A stretch of DNA of 64,000 nucleotides from Gemella haemolysans (GTDB lineage Bacteria > Bacillota > Bacilli > Staphylococcales > Gemellaceae), in NCBI RefSeq assembly GCF_901873445.1, contig NZ_CABFLN010000016.1, positions 124,001 to 188,000 of the forward strand, given 5' to 3'. The notes under the pieces were generated by a model. It was not told where the DNA came from and ran no database searches. It worked only from the letters and a program-made list of their open reading frames with translations. The translations under genes were made by a program, and so were the position numbers. Within the stretch, counting starts at the first letter, position 1, and each line of letters begins with the position of its first letter. This document shows, piece after piece, positions 56,848-64,000 of this stretch.

Positions 56848-57867
56848 CTATCCTAATAAGAATCCGTATGTAAGTGAATCATCTGGATCATAAACATAGT
56901 TACTGAATCCTAAGATGTAACCAGAACCTGTAATTTCTGGAATAATAGCATCAAAGTCTGCTAATTTACGTTCTTCAACGATTCTACCTTTGAATAATGT
57001 ACCTAAAATACTTTCGTAAACAAAAGGTTCACCTGGTTTTAATTCACCTTTTGCATATAATGTAGCTAATTTAGCTGAAGTACCAGTTCCACAAGGTGAA
57101 CGGTCAATGTTTCCATCACCAAATACTACAACATTTTTGAATGTAGCTTCTGGGTGAGATGGTTTATCATAGATTTCAACTAAGTCTACAGTTTTAATGT
57201 GAGCTAATGTTGGGTGTTGAATTTCAATATTCGCATTAATAGCGTCACGAATTTTTAATCCAGCTTCTTTTAATTTAGAAGCATTTTCTGGTTTAACTTC
57301 TAAACCTAGTTGGTCTGCAGAAATGATACAGAAGAAACTTCCACCAAATGAAATATCAAATTTAACGTGTCCTACTCCTTCTACATCAAGTTCTACATCA
57401 CGTTTGTATAAGAATGATTCAACGTTTCTGAATGAAACTTCTTTTACTTTAGCTCCATTATCTTTTAATTTAGCAGTTGCATAAATTAATCCAGCAGGTG
57501 TTTCTACTACAACTTCTTTTTCAGTAGCACCTTCTTCAACGTCTACCATTCCAGTTTCTACAGCTGCAGTAACTGCTGCGATAGTGTTGTGTCCACACAT
57601 GTTTAAGTAACCACCAGTATCCATGAATACTAGTCCGAAATCAGCTTCTTCTTTTGTTGGTGGTAATAAGAATGCTCCAAACATATCTTGGTGTCCGCGT
57701 GGTTCAAACATTACTGATTTTCTTACATCATCAAGGTGTTCGATAAAGTATTGTTTTTTCTCTACCATATCTTTACCAGGAATTTTTGGAATTCCTGCTG
57801 TAACTAAACGAGCAGCTTCCCCTGCTGTATGTGTATCTATAACTGAAATCATTTTATTTAGTTTCAT
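56848..57867 (-). CDS. prdF: Proline racemase
   Basis: Converts L- to D-proline, the substrate of the reductase; 339 aa, no cofactor. The two catalytic Cys lie in MCGHNTIAAV near residue 92 and DRSPCGTGTSAK near 256, and the N-terminal VIDTHTAGEAARLVTAG is typical. Both Cys present argues for racemase and not a dehydratase. Located in the prd operon. Confidence 0.95.
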   Translation of the reverse strand: MKLNKMISVIDTHTAGEAARLVTAGIPKIPGKDMVEKKQYFIEHLDDVRKSVMFEPRGHQDMFGAFLLPPTKEEADFGLVFMDTGGYLNMCGHNTIAAVTAAVETGMVDVEEGATEKEVVVETPAGLIYATAKLKDNGAKVKEVSFRNVESFLYKRDVELDVEGVGHVKFDISFGGSFFCIISADQLGLEVKPENASKLKEAGLKIRDAINANIEIQHPTLAHIKTVDLVEIYDKPSHPEATFKNVVVFGDGNIDRSPCGTGTSAKLATLYAKGELKPGEPFVYESILGTLFKGRIVEERKLADFDAIIPEITGSGYILGFSNYVYDPDDSLTYGFLLG

Positions 57868-57899
57868 AATAATTCACTCCTTAATTATTGCTTTTGTTG

Positions 57900-58373
57900 T
57901 TATTTGTTATTTGCATCTTGTCTCATTTTTAGTTTTAATAATGCTAATGCCTTTCTAGCATCAGTATAATCAACATTATTTTGACAAACTATCTCTGTTT
58001 CTACACCTTCTTCAGATTTATTAAAATCTAAAACGAACTTCGTGTATTGATTTTCAACCACAAATTTATGTTTACCCATAAATTTAAGTCCTACGATAGA
58101 AATTCCACGCTCTCCTATTTCAAACATAGTATTAGCATAATCAACATCACTATTTCCCCAACCATCCGCTGAGATAATAGCTCCATCAGTTCTCATTGCT
58201 TCTAACCATGTTGCAGCTCGCCATCCTACTAAATGTTTTAAGCGATTATCCTGTGGAGTTCCCACTACAACTACCCCTTGAAAATCAATATCTGGATCAC
58301 TTGCTAGTACATCTAATAATGGATCTCTAAAGTGGTGTAAGCTTGTTTCTTTTGTAGATGGTCCGATACCCAT
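57900..58373 (-). CDS. prdE: Proline reductase accessory protein PrdE
   Basis: A 157-aa protein that resembles the C-terminal part of PrdA. Its start MGIGPSTKETSLHHFRDPLL aligns with the segment IGPASKETSRHYYREPLV just after PrdA's processing Cys, but that Cys is missing. Role unknown; it may assist or imitate the PrdA alpha subunit. It begins 14 bp after prdD. Confidence 0.88.
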   Translation of the reverse strand: MGIGPSTKETSLHHFRDPLLDVLASDPDIDFQGVVVVGTPQDNRLKHLVGWRAATWLEAMRTDGAIISADGWGNSDVDYANTMFEIGERGISIVGLKFMGKHKFVVENQYTKFVLDFNKSEEGVETEIVCQNNVDYTDARKALALLKLKMRQDANNK

Positions 58374-58387
58374 AATAACACCTCTTT

Positions 58388-59125
58388 CTATACCATTGCT
58401 CTTATCGCACCATCGCGATATTCATTAGCTGTTAGTAGCACTGGCATATTGTTCATATCTATAATAGAAATACCTTTATCTATTCCACTAGGTTCTATTG
58501 GGAATAACTGATTATCATACATCATCCCTTGTCCTGCAACTTCTTTAACTAAAGCTACTTTAGGTTTTCCAGAATTTTTTGGATTATAAAATTCGTGAAC
58601 TTCATCAGCATCGCGTCCGCTAAGAACTTTCATCACTTCTCTTATATTTTGTAAATATACATCTGATAATTCAAAAATAGAAAATGCTAAAGCCCTATCG
58701 AAATCCACATCTGATTTAATAATAACATCTATATGTATTAAATAATCATTATCAGTTGGAGAACCTGCTTTATTCAGCACAAGTTGCTCCTTTAAAATAC
58801 CTTCTGAAGAACCAAATTCATGCATTTGTTCTCCTTTAGTATTCGCACCTGTTAGTAACATGTAAACCCCTGTTAAAGTATGCGTAATCCCTTCACCAAG
58901 TCTTCCTAAAACCTTTGTAGATATAGGAACTATATCCATTATAGTATTTACATAGAAGTCATGTTCTCGAGGTTTTATTACTTTCACCTCTACGCTTTCA
59001 AATATATTTTTATCATATTCAATCTCTGTTGGAATAATAAGTTCATTGTTTTCAATTTTAACTTTTTTCCCTAAAACAACATTTTTTATGTGAAATGCTT
59101 TTATTTGCAATCTCTCTTTTGACAT
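58388..59125 (-). CDS. prdD: Proline reductase accessory protein PrdD
   Basis: A 245-aa protein similar to the PrdA beta-like region (about residues 195-437 of PrdA): GEGITHTLTGVYMLLTGANT, EFGSSEGILKEQLVLNKAGS and LLTANEYRDGAIRAM at the end. It stops where PrdA has its Thr-Cys processing site. The start at 59123-59125 is used because AAGGG lies 10 nt before it; the earlier TTG is too close. With PrdE it forms a split, non-cleaving PrdA look-alike. Confidence 0.88.
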   Translation of the reverse strand: MSKERLQIKAFHIKNVVLGKKVKIENNELIIPTEIEYDKNIFESVEVKVIKPREHDFYVNTIMDIVPISTKVLGRLGEGITHTLTGVYMLLTGANTKGEQMHEFGSSEGILKEQLVLNKAGSPTDNDYLIHIDVIIKSDVDFDRALAFSIFELSDVYLQNIREVMKVLSGRDADEVHEFYNPKNSGKPKVALVKEVAGQGMMYDNQLFPIEPSGIDKGISIIDMNNMPVLLTANEYRDGAIRAMV

Positions 59126-59152
59126 AACTATCAATCCCTTACTATTTTATTT

Positions 59153-59168
59153 ACTGTATTAATACAGT
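59153..59168. promoter_or_regulatory. Perfect 16-bp palindrome upstream of prdD
   Basis: ACTGTATTAATACAGT reads the same on both strands. It lies between the prdB terminator and prdD and is a candidate operator for a promoter serving prdDEF and the TSUP gene. Confidence 0.5.
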
Positions 59169-59201
59169 TTGTAAGTTGTTTACTAGTACAGATATTTCGT
59201 T

Positions 59202-59232
59202 AAAAAAGAAGAGGGACACCCGTCCCTCTTCT
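59202..59232 (-). terminator. Strong terminator between prdB and prdD
   Basis: Arms AGAAGAGGGAC and GTCCCTCTTCT around a 4-nt loop (GGGT), followed by six T residues on the minus strand. It divides the prd cluster into prdC-A-orf95-B and prdD-E-F-TSUP, or lowers expression of the second half. Confidence 0.9.
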
Positions 59233-59242
59233 GATATTTCTC

Positions 59243-59968
59243 CTACACGTGAGCAATATACTCAAATGGAAGAGGAACTATTTTACCTGAACTTGGTATT
59301 TTAATTAGTTGCTCTAATGTTGCTTTTAGAATTTGTGTTTGTTGCTCAACGTTTCCTGGTTCCCCAGCGTTAGCACCCATTGGTACAAGTGGTGCAACGG
59401 CTCTAGGAGTACCGTTTTGACGCACTACTGGAGGTAGTGCTGCTATTAAGATTGTTGGAATACCTGCTTCCTCAATTGCTCTCTGCACGATCACGGCAGT
59501 TCTGTGACAAGTACCTCAACCAGCAGTTAAAATAACTGCATCAACATTTTCTTCTTTTAATTTTTTAGCAATCGCTGGCCCTGTAGAGTTTGTGAAAGCC
59601 TCTTGGTCTCCACCACCACCCATGAAACCATAGTGGAATTCTGCTACACTACCGATGAAACCTTCTTTTGCAAGTTCGTGTAATCTATCGATTGGGAACA
59701 TACAGTTGATGTCTCTGTTAGCATCAGCGTTATCATATCCACCGTGTGATACCATAAGATCTGTACTGTGTGCAGTATCTGGGATTTCACGGAATGTAGT
59801 ATCCCCTGCTAAGTTAAATCTTTTATCTGTTTTTAAGTGAACTCCTGCTGCTGTAGCTAATGCTACTTTCATATCTTTTAACTCTTTAGTTACTGGAGCC
59901 CAAACTGGTTTTGGTGTAATAGGTACAAAAATTTCTGATTGTAAACCTTCAAATATCGTTAATGACAT
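59243..59968 (-). CDS. prdB: D-proline reductase selenoprotein PrdB (UGA = selenocysteine)
   Basis: Selenocysteine subunit that attacks the D-proline ring; 241 aa with the in-frame TGA at 59516-59518 as residue 151 in LTAGUGTCHRTAVIV. Reading through gives the expected C-terminal 90 residues ending PFEYIAHV. A 5-bp stem (GTCAC with GTGAT, 9-nt loop) begins 9 nt after the UGA and may be the SECIS. A standard caller splits the gene. Confidence 0.95.
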
Positions 59969-59986
59969 TCTAATTTCTCCTTCCTA

Positions 59987-60274
59987 CTATTCTTCATTTA
60001 GTCTGTTTTTTACTTCTTCTTGTAATTTTTTTGTATTTAATATTGCATTTACATAATGTTCGTCAGGTTCTTCGCTTATAACTTCTGGATAACTTAGTAA
60101 AAATGCTACCTCTTGGCCAATTTTTACTGGATAATCAGAAATTAACATTCTCATAGGAATTTTAAATTGCCCTAAGCGTCCTTTAATGTCTATCGTAACG
60201 CTAGCATCGTTATGATCAACAATCACCCCTTCGAACACTCTTTCTGTAGATGCATATTTTAGTTTTTCAATCAT
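59987..60274 (-). CDS. Conserved small protein of the proline reductase operon, 95 aa
   Basis: Soluble 95-aa protein between prdA and prdB. It reads as a beta-rich domain (VFEGVIVDHNDASVTIDIKG, then LGQFKIPMRMLISD) like a small OB or KOW-like barrel, ending in a charged tail. I recall small proteins at this position in other prd operons but cannot name the family with certainty. The tight spacing (18-26 bp) points to a role in reductase assembly or translation. Confidence 0.75.
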   Translation of the reverse strand: MIEKLKYASTERVFEGVIVDHNDASVTIDIKGRLGQFKIPMRMLISDYPVKIGQEVAFLLSYPEVISEEPDEHYVNAILNTKKLQEEVKNRLNEE

Positions 60275-60300
60275 AACTTACTTCCTATCCTCTTTAAAAA

Positions 60301-62232
60301 TTAATCTTCTTTTTCGTAGATTTCTTGACGTTTTTTAGATTTTGGTAATACTTGTTCGTTATCAAGTAATTCTACTTTTTGTCCTGTAGTTTTTTCAATA
60401 ACTTCTACGTTATTTAATTTAACGTTAGGATTCCATTTTCTTTCAGCTTTTTTAATTGTTCCGCCACCCATTTGTGTTTTAAGCATTGCTAAAGCACGGA
60501 TAGCATCTTCTTTACATAATGTATTGTTTGAAAGAATTTCGTTTTCAATACCTTGTTTAGATTTGTTGTTATCAACCATAGCTGTCATGTATTCGTTACC
60601 TACTACAAGAGCACCTTGTACTGCTGAGTAAGTCATACCAACTACTGATACTCCACGTTTACCGATTTCTTCAATGTGTGAAGCGAAGTCGATGTGGTTG
60701 TTACCAAATCCTTCAGTTGTTACGATAGCACCATCGATGTCCATTGCTTCGATAGTCATACCTACACGTTTAGATACATAGAATTTTTCTGAGTTAGCTT
60801 GAGGTGATCCAACTAATAATACCCCTACTAAGTCGATTTCTTCATCAGCCATTGCTTCAAGTACTAACGGTTCACGGTAGTAGTGACGAGAAGTTTCTTT
60901 AGAAGCTGGTCCAATACAAGTTAATGCGTGGATACCACCGTCTAAAATTTCTGTTGGCGCAAGCATTACTGGTAAGTTACCAAGGTCAACGTTTGGTTTA
61001 GCACCAAGTGTTCCAACTGGTTCTACTGGTAAAATTAAGTTATCGTGCATAGCACCTTGTCCCATGATTTCTTTAACGATTAATACTTTTTTGTTTCCTG
61101 GGTGACGATATTGTTCAATATTGATGTTTCCAACTACTAGGCTTTCATCATCTAATTCTTTAAGAGCTTTACGAATTTCTTCTGTAATGTGGTCGAATGC
61201 TTTGTGAGCTGCTAATGGTCCTGGACGTTCCATGTTAGCTCCTGCTTTAATTGTAACTTGACCTTTAATGAAGATTTCACCTTTATCTGGAGCTCCTGGA
61301 CGTCCCCACATAATGTTACGTTCTAATTCACCTTCAGAAGAACCGAATTCCCCGATTTGAACTCCGTTAGCATCAGTTCCTGTAAGAACCATTACTACAC
61401 CTTTAAGTTCACGAGTAATACCATGACCAAGGTCTCCTTCTTCTTTAACAGCGATTGGTTGAACGTCCATGATTGTTTCACTGTAAGTGTCATATTTATC
61501 AGGAGTGATAATTTCTAATTTAACACTTTCTACTAAGGCTTCTGATTCAGCTGCTTCTTTACATAAATCTTCTGCTGTTCTTAAAACTAAAGTAGTTCCT
61601 TTAATTTCTGTTTTTTCACCAAATTCTACTTTGTCGATTTTGTAGTGTTTAGTGTGTAGAGAACGAATAAATTTAGGTTCTCCTTCGTGTTTTTCTTCCA
61701 CTTTAGCTGCTACTGCTTCTGCTTTTGCTGCTTCAACAGCTTTGGCTTCCACTGCTTGAACTGGAGCTTGTGCTACTGGAGCTGCTTGTCCACCGATAGC
61801 TGCTAATGGAATTTCAAGGTTGATGTTTTCACCTTTTCCGATTTGAAGTTTTAATACTCCCGCTGGAGCTTGCGTTTGAGCTACCGGTGTAACCGGAGCT
61901 ACAGGCGCAACTGGTGCGCCAACTTCAGCTACTGGAGCTTCTACTACTTCTTCTTTTTCTTCTACTTTTTCTTCTCCACCTTGTACGGCATCAATGATAC
62001 CTGGTGTAATAGGTATTAGAGCGTCTGTTGTTTTTAATAATTTGGCTCCTAATACTTGTCCAATTGTTAATGCATCGTCTGGGAATGATAGTAAACCTGA
62101 ATCCACTAAATCATCGAATAATCCTGGATCTTCTAAGTTTTCTGGACTAATTACGATACCTTCCTCAGCTCTGCAACAAAATACCGCTTTATCATTTAAG
62201 TGCTCTTTTGCAGTTTCTACTGTAATTGACAT
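60301..62232 (-). CDS. prdA: D-proline reductase proprotein PrdA
   Basis: A 643-aa precursor of the pyruvoyl-containing subunit. Self-cleavage before Cys439 in HALTCIGPASKETSRH yields two chains and the pyruvoyl group that binds D-proline. Residues about 85-180 form an Ala/Pro/Val/Glu-rich linker (APVAPVAPVTPVAQ) of unusual length, between an N-terminal domain and the reductase core. The gene starts 20 bp after prdC. Confidence 0.95.
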   Translation of the reverse strand: MSITVETAKEHLNDKAVFCCRAEEGIVISPENLEDPGLFDDLVDSGLLSFPDDALTIGQVLGAKLLKTTDALIPITPGIIDAVQGGEEKVEEKEEVVEAPVAEVGAPVAPVAPVTPVAQTQAPAGVLKLQIGKGENINLEIPLAAIGGQAAPVAQAPVQAVEAKAVEAAKAEAVAAKVEEKHEGEPKFIRSLHTKHYKIDKVEFGEKTEIKGTTLVLRTAEDLCKEAAESEALVESVKLEIITPDKYDTYSETIMDVQPIAVKEEGDLGHGITRELKGVVMVLTGTDANGVQIGEFGSSEGELERNIMWGRPGAPDKGEIFIKGQVTIKAGANMERPGPLAAHKAFDHITEEIRKALKELDDESLVVGNINIEQYRHPGNKKVLIVKEIMGQGAMHDNLILPVEPVGTLGAKPNVDLGNLPVMLAPTEILDGGIHALTCIGPASKETSRHYYREPLVLEAMADEEIDLVGVLLVGSPQANSEKFYVSKRVGMTIEAMDIDGAIVTTEGFGNNHIDFASHIEEIGKRGVSVVGMTYSAVQGALVVGNEYMTAMVDNNKSKQGIENEILSNNTLCKEDAIRALAMLKTQMGGGTIKKAERKWNPNVKLNNVEVIEKTTGQKVELLDNEQVLPKSKKRQEIYEKED

Positions 62233-62252
62233 TACTTCTAACCTCCAACTAA

Positions 62253-63572
62253 TTATTTATTATTATGTAATTCTAAGCTTTTATAGCTTCTGTATAAATG
62301 ATGGTCAGTGGCACGAAGTACATGATCGGTACTATGATAAACTTTTACTCCTAACCTAGGAGCTACACCTGTCACGGTGTTAGTTCAATCCTGACAAGTA
62401 CCAGTAATGACTGCTTTCGCACCATCTTTTTTCATCTTCAATACTTTTTCCGCTTGCCCTGGACAAATACCAGGTAATTCACAACGTAATCTTCCATTTT
62501 TATCAGGAGTCATACGTTTACACATCTGAACAGATACAACTTCTGCACCCATTCCATCAGCTATTTGTCTCAAGCGTTCTTCTTGTGCTCCACATTCACA
62601 AATAAGTATTCCTACTTTTTCTTTTTCTTGTGGATATGGCATTGCTACAAGTAAACCACCTGTTGTCTTGTTGATTGGCTCTGTTTCTAATGCGGGGCGT
62701 CCTGTAAACGGTCCTCCACGCACTATTTCTCCGTGTGGATAAATATAACCACCGGCTTTTTCTATAAATACGCTTATTGGTAATCCAATTGGGACGTCTA
62801 AGAAAACGCCTGGATTTTGGACACGACCACCAACAGTAATATCTTTATCAATCAGTGGTTTATCTTCTTCAATTGCTTCTACTACACGTTTAATAGTTTC
62901 CACATTCGAAATAATTGCATTTGCTTCTAGTGGCAATTGCCCTGGTTTTAAGATTACACCAAGTGTTTCTCTTACGATAACTCGTTCGTCACCGGCAGGA
63001 TACATATTAGGCAAAATTTTAATACTAATATTAGGCTCATTTTTACAAGCTTTACCTAATGCTAGCATTGCTTTACGATATTTTGTTTTAATAGCAATGT
63101 ATCCTTCTTTCGCACCAGTTAATTCAACTATGTATTTTAAACCTCTTACTAAAGCTTCTGGATTTTCTTCCATGAATTTTACGTTATGACCTAAGATAGG
63201 TTCACATTCTGCTGCATTCGCAATAACGTATCCACCAGGAATTTGTGCAGACAATTTAATCCCAGTTGGGAAACCTGCCCCACCAACTCCAACGATACCA
63301 GCATCTTTAATTTTTTGAAGTTTATCATCAGTTTTCTCTAATCTAACATAGTCATCAGTTTGTTCTTTATCCAATTTAACGATTATTTCCATATCGTTAA
63401 TTTCTTCTACAACACCTGATAAACTAGTGTGAATATTTGCTCCTAACCCATTGGGGGTTGCTACTAGTTGACCACGTTTAACATGATCGCCTACATTTAC
63501 AATTGGTTGACAAGGACCACCGACGTGTTGTTTAAGTGGAATATTGATTTTTTCAACATCAAACTCTAACAT
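62253..63572 (-). CDS. prdC: Proline reductase-associated electron transfer protein PrdC (UGA = selenocysteine)
   Basis: RnfC-like protein of 439 aa thought to carry electrons to proline reductase. N-terminal blocks are PLKQHVGGPCQPIVNVGDHV and GVGGAGFPTGIKL near residues 94-106. The TGA at 62385-62387 follows GTCQD, making CQDU (residues 393-396), a CxxU redox motif; translation continues 43 codons (TNTVTGVAPRLGVKV on) to TAA at 62253. A hairpin at 62365-62380 (arms ACACC and GGTGT) starts 4 nt after the UGA. Taken as stop, the last 44 residues are lost. Confidence 0.93.
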
Positions 63573-64000
63573 TACTTTTTCCTCCTTTCTTTAAAATTTG
63601 TTTACAAGCAGTAGTTCCAAACTTCTACTACATTTATTGTATAACAGTATATAACTTTTTGTAAAGGTTTATTTTATTAAAAAAACAATATATATTTAAA
63701 TTTTTTTATATAAATATTACGTTTTTCATACAGAATGTTAGTAAGAAAGGATTTTCATTCTAATTTTTTTAAAATTTTTATTTAGTCAATTTATATCTAA
63801 TTGAAATGCGTTATCAATTTATATAATCTCAAATCTGATTCATATGTATACATTTGCATCCGTAAATATTTTAATTTTATCATACTTGCTGTATATATAT
63901 ACTTAGTTTAATTTTACTCTTTTTATGTAGCGAATCTTTTTTTAAAAAAACTTCATAAAACCTACATTTTACATACTTTAAAATAATATAAGTTCTTTTA
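63573..64000. other. AT-rich region upstream of the prd operon
   Basis: Apart from the promoter at 63638-63665, this 428-bp stretch to the window edge holds no ORF I can support. I saw no -24/-12 (sigma-54) promoter, which drives prd genes through PrdR in some Clostridia. Confidence 0.5.
63638..63665 (-). promoter_or_regulatory. Promoter of the prd operon
   Basis: TTTACA (63660-63665), 16-bp spacer, TATACA (63638-63643) on the minus strand, about 65 bp before the prdC start. Sigma-A type. Confidence 0.65.

Noticed and set aside
59243-59494. Separate 83-aa gene
   Set aside because: It is the C-terminal part of PrdB after the selenocysteine UGA.
63573-64000. Sigma-54 promoter for the prd operon
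   Set aside because: No TGGCACG-N4-TTGCW match was seen; a sigma-A-like pair is present instead.

Overview
The window is low-GC Gram-positive DNA. It carries a complete S10-spc-alpha ribosomal protein operon in the order typical of Bacilli: secY-adk-infA-rpmJ-rpsM-rpsK-rpoA-rplQ, with no map gene and no rpsD between rpsK and rpoA. Together with competence genes (dprA, coiA), very AT-rich intergenic DNA and strong GGAGG ribosome binding sites, this points to a member of the Bacilli; Gemella or a close relative is my best guess, which is inference and not proof. I found no tRNA or rRNA gene and no CRISPR array.

Layout. 1-3031: the end of an ABC-exporter operon run by a YtrA-type GntR repressor, then a split threonine/serine exporter (ThrE). 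3351-5060: a C69 dipeptidase with its own promoter, a possible 11-codon leader peptide and a terminator. 5015-5570: non-coding, with a candidate small RNA, palindromes and the ribosomal operon terminator. 5572-19575: 28 genes of the ribosomal operon on the minus strand behind one strong promoter and a structured leader. 19700-29162: housekeeping and competence genes (OsmC, HAD phosphatase, nitroreductase, CapA-like, alpha/beta hydrolase, DprA, CoiA, RlmA-type methyltransferase, TadA, YdcF). 29163-32030: decayed DNA, including a broken gene that once joined a phospholipase-D-type nuclease domain to a P-loop ATPase. 32374-40740: a nucleoside uptake and salvage region (BMP-type ABC transporter with two binding lipoproteins, purine nucleoside phosphorylase, HIT protein). 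40739-46466: a Glu/Val-rich YtxH-like protein, anaerobic ribonucleotide reductase, a small (p)ppGpp synthetase and a broken amino acid permease.

The most distinctive part is 46821-63665, which holds two complete Stickland reductase systems side by side. The glycine reductase operon (grdX-trxB-trxA-grdE-grdA-grdB-grdC-grdD) sits behind a single-aptamer glycine riboswitch. The D-proline reductase operon (prdC-prdA-orf95-prdB, terminator, prdD-prdE-prdF-TSUP transporter) sits behind a sigma-A-like promoter. Four genes (grdA, grdB, prdB, prdC) contain an in-frame UGA at the family's known selenocysteine position, so simple ORF calling breaks or shortens them; they are given here at full length. 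Proline racemase (PrdF) supplies D-proline, PrdA/PrdB reduce it to 5-aminovalerate with electrons from PrdC, and the thioredoxin pair drives glycine reduction to acetyl phosphate by GrdABCDE. The selenocysteine machinery (selA/B/C/D) is not in the window and must lie elsewhere if these genes work.

A dispersed element of about 175 bp occurs twice (27891-28063 and 45174-45348). One copy sits inside the amino acid permease, which also has a frameshift in a poly-A tract.
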